Translations under genes and position numbers: made by a program
NCBI GenBank assembly: GCA_022578605.1
Contig: MU394143.1
Coordinates: forward strand, 62,001-126,000
DNA from: Camillea tinctor
Lineage: Eukaryota > Ascomycota > Sordariomycetes > Xylariales > Xylariaceae
Length of the DNA: 64,000 bases
Reading direction: 5' to 3'
Shown here: one piece after another, positions 10,599 through 22,053 of the stretch
Layout: each line of letters opens with the position of its first letter
How positions within the stretch are numbered: the first letter of the stretch is position 1
The notes under the pieces: model-generated
Seen by the model: the letters and a program-made list of their open reading frames with translations, nothing else
Database searches by the model: none
What the model was told of the DNA's origin: nothing

Positions 10599-11858
10599 TC
10601 ACTCCCTAACAAACAACCCAGCCATCCCCATCCCCGTACCCACACACATACTCACCACGCCGACCTCACCCCCCGTCCGCCCCAGCCCATGCAGCAGCGT
10701 ACTCGCGAGCCTCGCGCCCGTCGCCCCGAGCGGGTGCCCCAGGGCGATCGCGCCCCCATCGGGGTTCACGCGGCCCTCCTCCCACGCGCCCTGCAGCCCC
10801 AGCTCGCGCGCGCAGTACACCGCCTGGCTCGCGAACGCCTCGTTGATCTCCCAGCGGTGCACGTCTTCCGTCTTCAGCCCCAGCCGCGCCAGCAGCGCCG
10901 GGATCGCCACCTTGGGCCCCACGCCCATCTCGTCGGGGCGGCACCCCGCCGTCAGCCCCGCCACGAACCGGCCTATTATATCGCCTGAAAGGCCGAGCGC
11001 GGCGGCGGTGCTGCGCCGCATGAGCAGCGTCGCCGCGGCGCCGTCGCTGACCTGGCTCGAGTTGCCGGCGGTGCTGGTGCCGCCGTCGGGCTTGAAGGCG
11101 GGCTTGAGACGGGCGAGGGCCTCGAGCGTGACGCCGGGGCGCACGCCGTCGTCGCGCGTGACCGTGATCTCCTTCTCCTCGCCGACCTTGTTGCCCTCGC
11201 GGTCGAGCTCCTGGAAGCGCGTGGTGACGGGCACGATCTCGGCGTCGAAGGCGCCCGACTCCTGTGCGCGGGCGGCGCGGCGGTGCGACTCGGCCGCGAA
11301 GGCGTCCTGCTCGGCGCGGGAGACGCCGTACCGCTCGGCGACGTTCTCGCTCGTGAGCCCCATGGGCATGATGCAGTCGCGGGCGTCTCGGACGCTGCTC
11401 TCCTTCAGCGCGGGCCAGAGGTCCACGGGGATGGCGCGGGAGCCGTAGTTGCGCGTCATGCTCTCGGTGCCGGCGGCGATGCCGACGTCGATCATGCCGG
11501 TGCGGATCTCGGCCGAGACGGCGGCGATGCTCTGCAAGCTGCTGCTGCAGGCGCGGTTGACGGTGTGCAGGGAGGTGGTGGTGGGGAACCCGACGTGGTT
11601 CATGGCCATGCGGGAGGCTTTGCTGCCGCCAAGCTCCGAGAGCACCACGCCCACGGCTACGTCGTCAATCTTCTCCGGTGGTAGGTTCGGGTTTGCGTCA
11701 AGGGTCGCGCGAAGAACCACCGAGAGCAGCTCTTCTGGGTATGCGTCTTTCAGTTGGCCCTTGTAGGAGCGGCATATGGGCGTGCGCAGTGAAGAGAGTA
11801 TCACCGTGTCGGAGGGAGATTTGGCCAAAACGGCGGCTAGACCTTTAGGTAGCGCCAT
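10599..11858 (-). CDS. 3-ketoacyl-CoA thiolase (acetyl-CoA acyltransferase)
   Basis: Cleaves 3-ketoacyl-CoA with CoA to acetyl-CoA and a shortened acyl-CoA, the last step of beta-oxidation. The frame is one exon of 419 residues from the ATG at 11858-11856, which has a good context (AACATGGC). The frame is open 10 codons further upstream but only to a GTG. Catalytic landmarks are present: nucleophile Cys104 in NRACSSSLQS, the NEAFAS motif, His375 in GGAIALGHPLGATGAR and Cys405 in SMCVGTGMG. Length fits the ACAA1/POT1 type. No peroxisomal PTS2 (R/K-L/V/I-x5-H/Q-L/A) is visible in the first 30 residues and the C-terminus (FVRE) is not a PTS1, so cytosolic, mitochondrial or piggy-back import is possible. 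Coding DNA is ~70% G+C in AT-rich surroundings. Confidence 0.93.
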   Translation of the reverse strand: MALPKGLAAVLAKSPSDTVILSSLRTPICRSYKGQLKDAYPEELLSVVLRATLDANPNLPPEKIDDVAVGVVLSELGGSKASRMAMNHVGFPTTTSLHTVNRACSSSLQSIAAVSAEIRTGMIDVGIAAGTESMTRNYGSRAIPVDLWPALKESSVRDARDCIMPMGLTSENVAERYGVSRAEQDAFAAESHRRAARAQESGAFDAEIVPVTTRFQELDREGNKVGEEKEITVTRDDGVRPGVTLEALARLKPAFKPDGGTSTAGNSSQVSDGAAATLLMRRSTAAALGLSGDIIGRFVAGLTAGCRPDEMGVGPKVAIPALLARLGLKTEDVHRWEINEAFASQAVYCARELGLQGAWEEGRVNPDGGAIALGHPLGATGARLASTLLHGLGRTGGEVGVVSMCVGTGMGMAGLFVRE

Positions 11859-13026
11859 GTTGTTTGGAAGGCCTATGGGCAGTTTCACACTGCGAAACCA
11901 GCAGTGAAATTAGTAGTAATGTGGTAGTGAAAGTGAATTGTTCTAACTTAGATGATAACCGCTTGGTCGAGGGACCAAGGCGCGATATAACCTATAATAC
12001 CACTTCTACTTCTGAGATGTATATTGAAATAAAATCTTAGAAAGCTGAATGGGATAACAAGGAAGAAGAAAAAAAGAAGAAGAGAAAAATGGAAGAAGTG
12101 AAAGAGACAAGAATTCTACGTAACAGAACAACTATCGAGCGTAAATCGGAGGAAGAAGAGACAAGAAGGCAAGCTTGACGTCCGAAGCTGCATGCTCAAT
12201 TTGCCGTATACCGTTTCCGTTATGTGGGGGAGAACTGGGGCAAGTCTAGGTTAATTAATACTCCTGGGGTATTTAGATTCGGTACCTATAAACTGCTTGT
12301 AAAACTAACACGTACGGGTAGACAGAAACAGAGGGGGGGGGGGGGGGGGGGACCAACCCCAACGTATTAACCATATCAAGGCTGCTAGGTAGATAAATTG
12401 TTTAGTTTATACGACTCGAATAGAACAGGATAAAATTTTACATNNNNNNNNNNACCCAGACCCCCCCCCCCCCCCCCCCCACCCCTCCCCCCCCCCCCCG
12501 GGCCCGCCCCCCCCCCCCCACCAACCCCATCGTATTATCCCTATCAAGGCTGCTAGGTAGCTTACTAGGTTAGATTATACGACTCGAATTCATCAGGAGA
12601 ACATTTTACATATCATCAACAACATAAACCGTAGTGGAATCCTCTTAGTCACGCTAGTCAACGATATTCGACAGTATTATAAATGCATGCATGAAATCGT
12701 ATGAATTTGCCTTTTCTTTGAACGTAGCCATTCGAGGCTCAAAGATGGGGGCGAGGGTGGAAGAGAAGAAAAAGAATCAACGGCAGGAAAACAACCCACG
12801 AGGAATACAACCCTGACTGACCAAAAATGACGAGAGCCGGCGCTAGCAACTAACAAGGACAAGCAAAGGGTGGGTATATAGTACAGATCAATTTCCCACT
12901 TTGAAGCCAGATCTTTTTCTAATTTCCTCAAAAAAAAAAAAAAATAGCAAACGGCGTCGTACTTCAGTATCGTCCCGGATCATGAAGCCGGTTCTGTAAG
13001 TTCTAGACTGTCGAATCTCGAAGCTT
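11859..13026. other. Intergenic containing a scaffold gap
   Basis: 5' side of the thiolase and 3' side of the coiled-coil gene at 13027. It holds a purine-rich segment (12057-12170), a 19-base G run (12333-12351), the N gap (12444-12453) and C-rich runs (12461-12519). No gene recognised. Confidence 0.7.
12352..12611. other. Assembly gap flanked by duplicated sequence
   Basis: Ten N bases (12444-12453) separate two imperfect copies of the same ~92 bp, 12352-12443 and 12520-12611. Both copies begin ACCAACCCC, share ATCAAGGCTGCTAGGTAG and ATACGACTCGAA, and end in ATTTTACAT. The left copy follows a G homopolymer and the right one follows C-rich runs. This looks like one locus written twice by the assembler around a homopolymer, not biology. 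Confidence 0.85.
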
Positions 13027-14766
13027 CTAAGCTTCCTGTCCATATTGGATGCCTAGCCCGACCCGGCTGTTAGGTTCCCCATTGACACCGTATCTCACTT
13101 TCTTCGTGGGGCTTGTAAAGGCATCCCGTCGGGCCTCCTCCGTTTCCACCCCTCCGTTGAATTTTCGCTTCTCCGACGCCAACCCACTCTTGTTTAAGTT
13201 AGCATAAAGCTTGGATTGGAGCTTGGCCGTCTTTTCAGCCGGGGCTGGCGTGCCGTCTCGAGAGCCAGCAGAACTGGCCACGTCGAAGCTCTCGCGTGGG
13301 TCACGGCGGAGCATCTCGGAGGCCGCCTGGCTGGCCTGACTCTCATACACTTCTTCCTCCGTCTCGGCCCGGCGCTGGGAAAGACGGGACCCCTGAGACA
13401 TGTACGACTGCGTAGCTGCCGCAACCGATTCGAGTGCTGCACGGGCAAGTTCTTCGTTGTCCTCAGCGGAGATGGTGCTTTCCCGACTCTTACGACCTCT
13501 TTTCTGCGTAGGGGGATCCTGGCCGTACCGGCTGGTATTGAACCGAGGGGCCGGCTCAGTGTGTGGTACGAGGTCGATAGAAGGCAAAAGCCCAGGTTGA
13601 TCTTTGCGAGAGCGAGAGGTTGGCGTGGTGGGGAGGGAGGAGAGGGACTGCACATTGCGGGTGTGCTTGGCAGGGTTCCGAGGCGTAGGTCGGTGTGCTG
13701 TCGTCGGGGTCGATGGAGCACTGTTGTTATCGTGACTGAGGGCCTGGAGCAAAGCAGCAAAGCCAGCTTGGTTGGGGTCGTGTTCATGACGAACATCGCG
13801 GTTCATGGACCTCGGCGTCTGTCTAGGCGTCGACCGATGCTGTTGCGGCGTAGCGACAGCTGGTGTCTTGGGTGTCAAAGCGCCGTAGAAAGCGCCGCCA
13901 GGACTACAAAGCATTTGGAAATGCTCGCGGTTTTCGCGGATACGGTTAAGAAGCATATCGCGTTCATCGCTTAGCGACTCGATCTCCTCAGCTTGCTGCT
14001 GGATGAGCCTGGTCGATGACTTGAGACGTCTATGCAGCGTGTCCATCTCCTTCACAACGGCATCGTAGCGAAGTTGGAGCTCGCGGTACTTGACATGCGT
14101 AGCATCGGCAGCACTAAGCTCTCGACGTGCCTGACGAGAATTCTCGGTTATGCGTAGGAATTCGACTTCCCGACGGGTCATGTCGTGCTCGACAGCAGCC
14201 CTCTTCGCATCTTCCTCGGCCTGAATGCTGAGCAGGTTATATTGTAGCTTGTGATGTGCCGTCTCCATCTTGAGACGGGCATTCTCAGCGAGACAGCATT
14301 GGAACATGTTACGGAGCTGCTCGACCGGGGCATCGCTGATCTGCTGAGCGGTAGGTGGAAGATATTCAGCAGCACTGTGGCTGTCCCGTCCATAGTTCTG
14401 CAGCGTGGTATTCGGCGGAGAGAAGATACCAGCTCTTTGGGAGCTGATGTACCCTAGGGGCATTCCAGAAGCAGGGTTAGGGTGAGGCACCTGGGAGGAG
14501 GGCGGTGGGGTCAAGGAAGAGGGGATGACCTGAGAGGGGGGATTCCGGTCATCGTTGGGTTCTGTCTTAAAGGAAGAAGAGGCATCTGGATCTATAGGAG
14601 AGGCCGGGTTCTCTGTATCGGGGATGGATTGTTGTGATGAAGATAGGCGGTTGGTCACAGCTTCAGGCGGGGTCGAGGGGACGTGGTCGTTATCGCGATC
14701 TGGATCTGCCATACCATTTTGTTGGGTTATGGTGGTGTTGCTGGTCATTTCCGTGTCGGCTGACAT
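13027..14766 (-). CDS. Conserved fungal coiled-coil protein of unknown function
   Basis: A single-exon frame of 579 residues from the ATG at 14766-14764. Residues 1-150 are Ser/Pro/Thr-rich and disordered. Residues ~150-285 form a long, highly charged helix typical of a coiled coil (EQLRNMFQCCLAENARLKME, later RLIQQQAEEIESLSDERDML). Residues ~300-430 are again disordered with many TPR/TPT phospho-site-like motifs. A basic patch KKRGRKSRE-like region (PPTQKRGRKSRESTIS) lies around 430, followed by a helical segment (ARAALESVAAATQSYMSQG). The C-terminus carries a second basic patch, SPTKKVRYGVNG. The pattern suggests a nuclear or spindle/septum-associated scaffold, but that is inference; I recognise no catalytic domain. 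Confidence 0.75.
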   Translation of the reverse strand: MSADTEMTSNTTITQQNGMADPDRDNDHVPSTPPEAVTNRLSSSQQSIPDTENPASPIDPDASSSFKTEPNDDRNPPSQVIPSSLTPPPSSQVPHPNPASGMPLGYISSQRAGIFSPPNTTLQNYGRDSHSAAEYLPPTAQQISDAPVEQLRNMFQCCLAENARLKMETAHHKLQYNLLSIQAEEDAKRAAVEHDMTRREVEFLRITENSRQARRELSAADATHVKYRELQLRYDAVVKEMDTLHRRLKSSTRLIQQQAEEIESLSDERDMLLNRIRENREHFQMLCSPGGAFYGALTPKTPAVATPQQHRSTPRQTPRSMNRDVRHEHDPNQAGFAALLQALSHDNNSAPSTPTTAHRPTPRNPAKHTRNVQSLSSLPTTPTSRSRKDQPGLLPSIDLVPHTEPAPRFNTSRYGQDPPTQKRGRKSRESTISAEDNEELARAALESVAAATQSYMSQGSRLSQRRAETEEEVYESQASQAASEMLRRDPRESFDVASSAGSRDGTPAPAEKTAKLQSKLYANLNKSGLASEKRKFNGGVETEEARRDAFTSPTKKVRYGVNGEPNSRVGLGIQYGQEA

Positions 14767-15840
14767 AGTTATTTCTTTTTTTCCCCTCTTCTCTTCTTTT
14801 AATTATAAATTTCAAGAGACCACACACGAGGATACTTTCCACAGTAATGGTGGTGGAAAGGAAGATGGATAAAGTTCGCGGCCTTGAACAAACAAAAAAA
14901 AAAACCACAAATCTTCTTCCCTAATCTTATCACATTAATTGAAAGACAAAACAACAAGAAAAATCACCCATGGAGCTTAATTGGCTTATCAATTAAGGTG
15001 ATATGTTTGAGATAACCCGAAAGGGAGAGAAAGAGATTGCGTATTGTGTGTATGTGTAAGTGTAAGAGAGAGAGAGGGAGAGGGTGAACATGTGGTACCC
15101 CGTGTAATGTTGTAATGTGCAAGTTTGAAAATGGAGATTTGTAACAAAAAGAGTGGAAGGAATTGAAAAAAAAGGTTGGGGGGGGGAACTTTGGTTGCTG
15201 TGAGAACCCACAACAGCGACCGGGTCTAGCTAATAGCAGGACGTTAAAATAAAAATGCGAAGGCTGGCCAATGAAAATTCAGTGGTTGGATCTGGGCTGG
15301 CATGGGGCACATGTTTTCCCCACTAAATCCGCAATAGGCCAAGCTTTTGAACTTTTGAGAAAACGGACTATATCGCATGCCATACCCTTGGGAAACCTTT
15401 ACATACGTAGCTGCGTCGGTAGCTACCTATCTACCTATCTAACCTAACCTAACCTTAAAACCCAGGTATAGCCTACCTAGGTACCTATCCATACAACCAA
15501 CCCATTTGCACACTTAGGTAAGTACATAACCTATACTGTAACTCTAATAAACAACCCCTTTCCCCCCCATCTTACCTCCTCTCCTTTTCTCATATACGTC
15601 CCTTTTTTCTTCCTGGTCGTTAAGGTCCCCTCCACCTTCTCCCCCTCCCCCGTTTAAAAAAAGGTAAATAAAATAAACAATAACTATTAGGACCACACAG
15701 CAGCTATAATGCTTCAAAATAAACAATGCCGACCCTTAACTCCCATCGCTATACTAACAGACACCAAGAAACCCTATGCCATCACACATCTATCATGTGT
15801 CTCCCAAGAAAATAAACCTATAGTAAACGGGGGGGCATAT
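14767..15840. other. Intergenic with ACCTA-type repeats
   Basis: Promoter side of the coiled-coil gene and 3' side of the LRR gene. A dense block of CTACCTAT and CTAACCTAAC words sits at 15419-15490, and pyrimidine-rich tracts lie at 15549-15655. No gene recognised. Confidence 0.65.
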
Positions 15841-18800
15841 TTAGTCAAACTCGCCAACTACTTCCCCTTCTTCTGAACCTTCGCCCGCCTTCGCTTTCCA
15901 TTCTGCCATCTCTGCTACCGGGACCCGTCCACGAAGCCATCGGAGAGTCGCCTCCGTCCCACGTTCCAGCACATTCCACCGAGGCACTCTAAATCGATTG
16001 CCCATCACGTCCAATTTTTCAAGATCAAGCAGTCCTAACCTCGGATTCAGATGTGCGATCTCGTTGTTTGCTGCATCTACGATCTTGACTCCCTTAATGG
16101 ATTCCGGATCGAGCTCTTCTAACCGGTTGTTCGATATAAGGAGCACGGTAAGACTAGGGAAGAAATCACGCAGAATCGGCAGGCGCACGACTCGGTTAAA
16201 CGACACGTCTAATTTCTCAAGGTTTGGTGCGCACAGATATGTCGTCAGCGGCGCAAGGCTAGTGCAGAAATTCGACTGCAGATTGAGTTCTTTCAACGCT
16301 GTAAGGTCCAGCTGTTCCGTCAGCCAGCTCTCCCCCGTGAGCTGGTTATGTGACATGGTAAGAGATGTGATAGTATCGGTGAAGAAAGAGAGCGAGTTGG
16401 GAAACTGAGTAAAGGTATTATGCTGTAGTCGCACATCGAGCACAGTATGGACGGCAGCGATTTTTGAGCACACAACTGGGTGTAGTGACGAGGATTGCGT
16501 ATTAGAGCGATCAAGGATACCTCCAGACTTAACCGGCCATGTTTGACTGGAGAGCGTGTGTGAACGCGAGCGAGTCTCTGGGGAATGGGGGGCTGACGTT
16601 GGTGGGGTCGCAAAGTCGTCATAATCCGAGTGTCCGTCGTCGTCCTCATCTGTGGCGCGTGCTGAATCGGCGACAACATCATGGCGAGCAGTAGTCTTCG
16701 CACTAGCCCCGAGACGATCAAATCCGTTGCCGAAGTGCTCCAGAACATTGGTCTCGTGGCCAGGCGGGGGCTCTAGCCTCGCAGCCAAGGCATCCTTCAA
16801 CTCTTCTGTTGTAAGTGATGTAAACTTTTTGTCACGGAGCGGATTTCCTGTGATTCGCAGCATCGCAAGATTATCCATACGAGCAACTTCTGGAGGTATG
16901 CTTCTGATATCATTGCTGGAAAAGCCGGCGTGCCGAAGTGTTTCACGACTGGTAAAGCCTTCGGGGATGGCAGCAATGTTGTTGTCATCAGCATTTAGTG
17001 TCAATATACTAGCCCAAGAGCTCATGTCTGGTAAAGCTTTGATACGGTTCACGGAGATTGATAATTGATGTAACGACGGCATATTCAATGGCATTGTAAC
17101 ATCTGGAGCGACTAAGTAAGTGAGTTGGTTGCTAGAGCAGTCTAATATCTGGAGCTGCGGAAAACCGTCGACACCAGCTTCGATCAATGTACCGCTAAGT
17201 TTGTTCTTGCGGACGAGTAGTTCGGTGAGGGGGAGTTTTGAAAGGCTTTTGAAAGGTAGTGATGTGAACTCATTCTCATCTAGGTTGAGAATTCGCAGTC
17301 TTTTCATCTTCTCGGTAGAAAGAGGCAAAGCTGAAATACTGTTTCCGTGGAGATCAAGTATCTCCAAGTTTTCGAGTGCGAATGCATCATCCATAGCACC
17401 ATATAGTAGGTTATTCCCCAATTTCAGGTCTCGTAGGTTGCTACACTGCGAGATTATTTCAAGACAATTGTTAGTGAGCTTGTTTGAAGCCTGCCAATAG
17501 TGTTAGCGCCTGTCTGGTGTGATCGACCTTGTCAAGAGGGACCTCGGGACTCACCAAGTTTAGAGATGTGAGGAGTTCGAGACGCCTCAGCCCCATAGGT
17601 AATGAAATCAGCGAGTTGTTGTGAAAATCTGCCGATTCCAAACCCCAGAATATCCGTCCTCTATCATCATCTTCAGATTCGAGGTCATTGGGCCCGATGT
17701 CTGGGAAGATAGCATCATCAATGGTTTCCAGCTCGTTATCCGCGACAACTAGTCGGGTCAAATCGACACTCTCAGCCCACGTCCCATCAGACCGCCCTAC
17801 CGATTCTAAGTCATACATCTTGAGCACATCTTCAGGAATCTCCTTTAGGCCCATCGCAGCGATGTTGAGCCGGCCAGTCGTTCGCGCTGTGCTAATTCGA
17901 GCCTGCATGACTTTGCGATTGGAAGCCTCGAATTTATTTTGGCCGAACGGATCATCTACCAAACCAAAGTCGAAGGTATTGTCGGTCGGGATCACCGGCA
18001 CTTCTTGAGCTTCGGGGGGGTTTTGGTCGGAGGTCTGCTGAGAAGCGGCGCGTTTCGCAGCTTTCGCTTTCGCTATCTGCTCGCGTAAAGCGGCTGATGA
18101 CTTTTTGCCAGATGCGCCAGACGTGTCGTCAATGGAGTCAACTGTGGGTGCTGTTGATGCTGTCGATGCGCTTGACAAATTACGAGTTTCGCCAACGGTG
18201 CTAGTTGACTTGACCGAAGCGACAGAGCCTTTACGGGGAGGACCAGTACCCAAATCTGAGGTAGACAGCGGCTTGCCAAGCGAAGATATAGACGGCTTCT
18301 TAAACAATCCGTTGACCGACGCGCGGGGTTTTAACGGTCGAGAAGTCAACGACTTTGACCCGATCTTGGATACAGCAATTTCGGATCGTTTCTCAGGGCT
18401 GGGCGTGCGAGGCTGCTCCGTCGAAGGCGACAAAGAGGCGTGAGAAGGGGCCTTTTTCAAGCTCGACCGTGGCGTGAATCCTGGAGCAATGGACTTGCCG
18501 ACTGGTGTTTTGGACGGCCCGACCGCAGATGTGCGCTTCGGGGCACCGGGTAAGGCAGGCAAGGGCACCTTAAACGAGCTAGAAGAGGCCCGGAAGCTAT
18601 GATAATCGGACTGGCCAGAGCTTGATCTTGGTCGACTTGAGGACCTCGCGGAACGACTAGCAGAGCGATCTGACTGGAAGCTGGAGCCAGGCCTGCCTCT
18701 CGACTGTGGTCTTTTAGTAGCCTCGGCGTCAAAAAAGTTGCCATTACGTCGTTTGGCAGCAGGCGATTGCGACAATGTTTCGATAGTTCTCTCGGTCAGC

Positions 18801-19399
18801 GACGGGCGAGGAGGCTTTCGTGGGGGAGCCGAGAGGGGATCGAAGACTAGGTCCTCGTCGGTGGAATTTGTCGAGGGCGGTAGAATGGCCGAGTCGTCAT
18901 CGTCGTCGATGGGGGATGAGTCTTCTTGGGCCGAAGCAAAATGGTCCGTTGGTCGTATCCTGGGAAGCGGAGGCCGCTTGAAGGAACCGTCACTCACATC
19001 TTGTAAGCTCTGGCGAGGGTCCGGCAGAGCTCCACGGGATGTGCTCCGACTCGCGCCAGCCCGGCTGCTGTTTACATCTTGAAGAGCTGCCCTTGAGCTC
19101 AGCGGCGGCGCGATGGACCTAGAAGTCTTGCGCAAGGTAGTCGAAGACGAAGCAAGGAGCTGCTCACGGGAGGCTGTGGGACGTATCCGGGAGTTTCGGG
19201 AACCATTGGTGTTATTACTGCTCGTGGTCTCGGATATCGACCTGGACTGGGAAGCAGCCGAAACAGACGAGGCTGGGGCGGAGGCGGAGACGGAGACGGA
19301 GGAGGCGGAGGATGTGGGAGTGGGATTGTTTGATCTGGGCAGGGGGAGACGCGACATTGGCCTGGGAATGGCGCTTGTCCGTTTGCGCTTATCATCCAT
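15841..19399 (-). CDS. Leucine-rich repeat protein, LRRC40-like
   Basis: Two exons, 19399-17555 and 17490-15841, joined across a 64 bp phase-0 intron (17491-17554; donor GTGAGT, acceptor TTGGCAG) give 1164 residues. The splice restores a perfect repeat, TSLNL/ASNKLTNNCLEII. The start is the ATG at 19399-19397; the frame is open one codon further but only to a GTG. Residues 1-~460 are Ser/Arg/Pro-rich and disordered, with SxSR-type and basic phospho-sites. Residues ~510-1120 contain roughly 15-20 LRRs of the LxxLxLxxN type (LEILDLHGNSISALP, LTELLVRKNKLSG), interrupted by a ~90-residue acidic/Ser-rich linker near residues 775-865. It is related to eukaryotic LRRC40-type proteins; it probably acts as a cytoplasmic interaction scaffold. 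No transmembrane, kinase or cyclase domain is visible. Confidence 0.85.
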
Positions 19400-20818
19400 C
19401 ACGAAGGAGATTTATGTTTTACACCAGGAGTTAAGGTAAATTGGAACATGGAACATAAAAGTAGAAAAGAAGAGAGGTCATAACGAAGGCATTGGGGAGG
19501 GAGGGGAGAAGGCGAGGGGAGAAGGGGAAAATATTATTAGGAAAGAAAATAAGAATAAAAATAAAATAAAATAAAAGTTAAAAAATAAGAAAATATTAAA
19601 AATTTAGGAATTGTGATGACCGTGACCCATCGACTTGGGAAGAAGGAAATAAGATGGGCTACACAAAGCTGTCATTGGATAACTTGGTTATTTAGCCCGC
19701 GCAGCCCGCGTCATAGCGTCCCCTCCAACCCGTCCTGTCCGTCCCAGCCCGTCCACAATCCACTATAAACTATGGCTACTATGGCTGCTATATGGCTCCT
19801 ATGGCTTGTATGACTGGCTGCGAGGTGGAGATTTGTCGGGACTTGGGGGTTTTAATGGACTGCATTGCATATGTACTTACTTACCTACCTACCTACATAC
19901 GCAGATACTAGGTTACTACGTAAACTATATTTTTTTTACCTTAGCAGCCGATGAATTAGGTTTTACTCCGTACATACACGTATTGACCTAACCTAACAAC
20001 AGCCTACATGAAGTTATGTCGTAGTCACTATTTACATTAATGCACGGATGTATGTTGCAGTATCTATGTACCAGGCCTACCTACAAAGTAGGCAGCTGGA
20101 TACACACCTAAAGTATACTAACCTCTTTAATTGAAACCCCCATATTTGTTGAGGAGGACATCAATATCAATCATGAAGTTTATAGACAGAAACATAATTC
20201 GGTATATATAGTATATGCACTTTATTTTAATTAATACACTAATCTTAGCCACATAGGTTACCTGGTTACATATGTATACACTGGTCTATGTATGCGCCCG
20301 ACTTACACCAAACCGTATTGTACATCTACATGTTAATTGAATGCATAGGTACATACTACAAAATTAATTCAGGTAGCAGATTAAATACCTAACCTAGTAC
20401 TGACTATTTATTCAATCGTGGATAGATGTTAAAAAGGAAGAAGAAAAAGGTAGGCAACTTGATGCATGCAATCAACCGTTCACGAAGGTAGACGAACTAT
20501 TATACGCAACATTGAACCCCCTCGAATACCAACCTTGTATACACCAAACCAAGTCGATCATAAGCCAAGATAACTACTTACTACTATGTATGGACTTAGG
20601 CAGCCCGCTAACCTCAAGCTACCAGGTTCCAGGTTCATATGCACACAACTACATGATCCTAAGTCTAACCAAGCAGCCAAGAACAATCGATCTCGTTTGG
20701 AATTTTCGTCCGTTGATACCCATCGCGTCCAATAAGTTCGTCCCATTTATATAAGTTCGCAGTCGCTTATGTCTCAAGTTTGGCAACCCCCTCGCCACAA
20801 TACTGCACTAATCCATAA

Positions 20819-20853
<35 letters not shown>

Positions 20854-22053
20854 ATGTGCACAGGTAATGCCATACAGGTGACGACAAGAACTTTACTGCA
20901 TTGTATTTCACTGCAGGGTGTTGTTGTGAAATGGAAGCCTGATGTTACATTCGACTTCATCGAATGCTACGAGAGACCTGAAAACTCCCCCCCAAAAAAT
21001 ACTCCGTACAAGCACCATCACAACATTGTGTTGCCGAGTTTTAAGATTGACGCTTCAGACCGTTCTATAAAATACCAGTGTTATTGCATGGGGAAACTGG
21101 AACACATACAGCAGGCAACCTATAAGACGGCGGCATTCGTGCCCTCGCTACCAACCACGTGCAGATCCGGATCTTTGACCACATCTAATGTCGGCTATTC
21201 AAAGCATCAATCAACGATAACTAGTACTATGCTAGGATGTGATAAGTTGAGCGTCTGCCGGACCGGACGGGAACAGCACGCGGTTCTTAGTCCTCGCTGT
21301 AGGTTATAATATTGTATTATAGTACTAAGTCGCGTAGTATTGATGGAAGTATAGTGCGCTTAATCATCTGGAGTAGGGGATTTGAAAGTAGGTCCCGAGG
21401 TCCATCCATGTATTAAACCTCTTGTATGTATTGGCAGTATTTATTATATAATTTTAGTTCCAGGACCCTGAGCCCTGCCGTCATAAACACTTTAGTTTAT
21501 ACCTGAAGGCATGTTTTCCAATGTTTTCTTATATCGTGCCTTGACACCTAACTTACTAGGTTAGGTTGTCTAGCAGTTCCTCTCGCAGGTTAAATTTGAC
21601 TTGAGAAAGGTTTGTATAGTTTCTCCATACATTATCATATAGGTACACTCTTGCTTTGTCTGACTTTTACTCACAATACGACCTAATGGAGTGAGCTAAG
21701 GACGTATCACTGACATCTGTTTTCGCCAGTAGTCGGTGCCTCAGGTAGCAGCCATGCTAGCAGAGCGGTGATTTCGCTCGTATGTATTGTGCTATGGACT
21801 CCAATAGGTAAGACATGGGACTAGGGTGGCGGGCAGCGACGCCACCGTCCAGCCTGGACTCCATGCGACAGTGCAACTCATACAGCCCCCATATACAATA
21901 AGTATGTACGCCTGATACGCCTAATGCGTGTGGCTTCAAATCTAATGCATATATAAATAGCGAAGGAATGGAAGTCTCATTGGATATCATAATATGCGTG
22001 AAGTTACCTGAGATGGCTACTGTAGCATTGCTACTACAGTCTAGCCTTACATC
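19400..22053. other. Intergenic with AG microsatellite
   Basis: Promoter region of the LRR gene followed by AT-rich spacer with many TACCTA/TAGGTA words (19870-20110). A (GA)n microsatellite lies at 20820-20850. Open stretches at 20512-20754 and 20854-21309 have no coding-like composition. No gene recognised. Confidence 0.6.
20820..20850. repeat. (AG)n microsatellite
   Basis: About fourteen perfect AG units. Confidence 0.95.

Noticed and set aside
10666..11766. Several long open frames opposite and within the thiolase gene
   Set aside because: They mirror the high G+C thiolase frame, are Ala/Arg/Gly-rich and carry no family motif; shadows of the real gene.
13216..13974. 252-codon plus-strand frame opposite the coiled-coil gene
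   Set aside because: Antisense to a coherent 579-residue protein; no motif and no splice support.
20854..21309. 151-codon plus-strand frame
   Set aside because: No motif, TTA/AT-rich codons and a microsatellite immediately upstream; not convincing as a gene.
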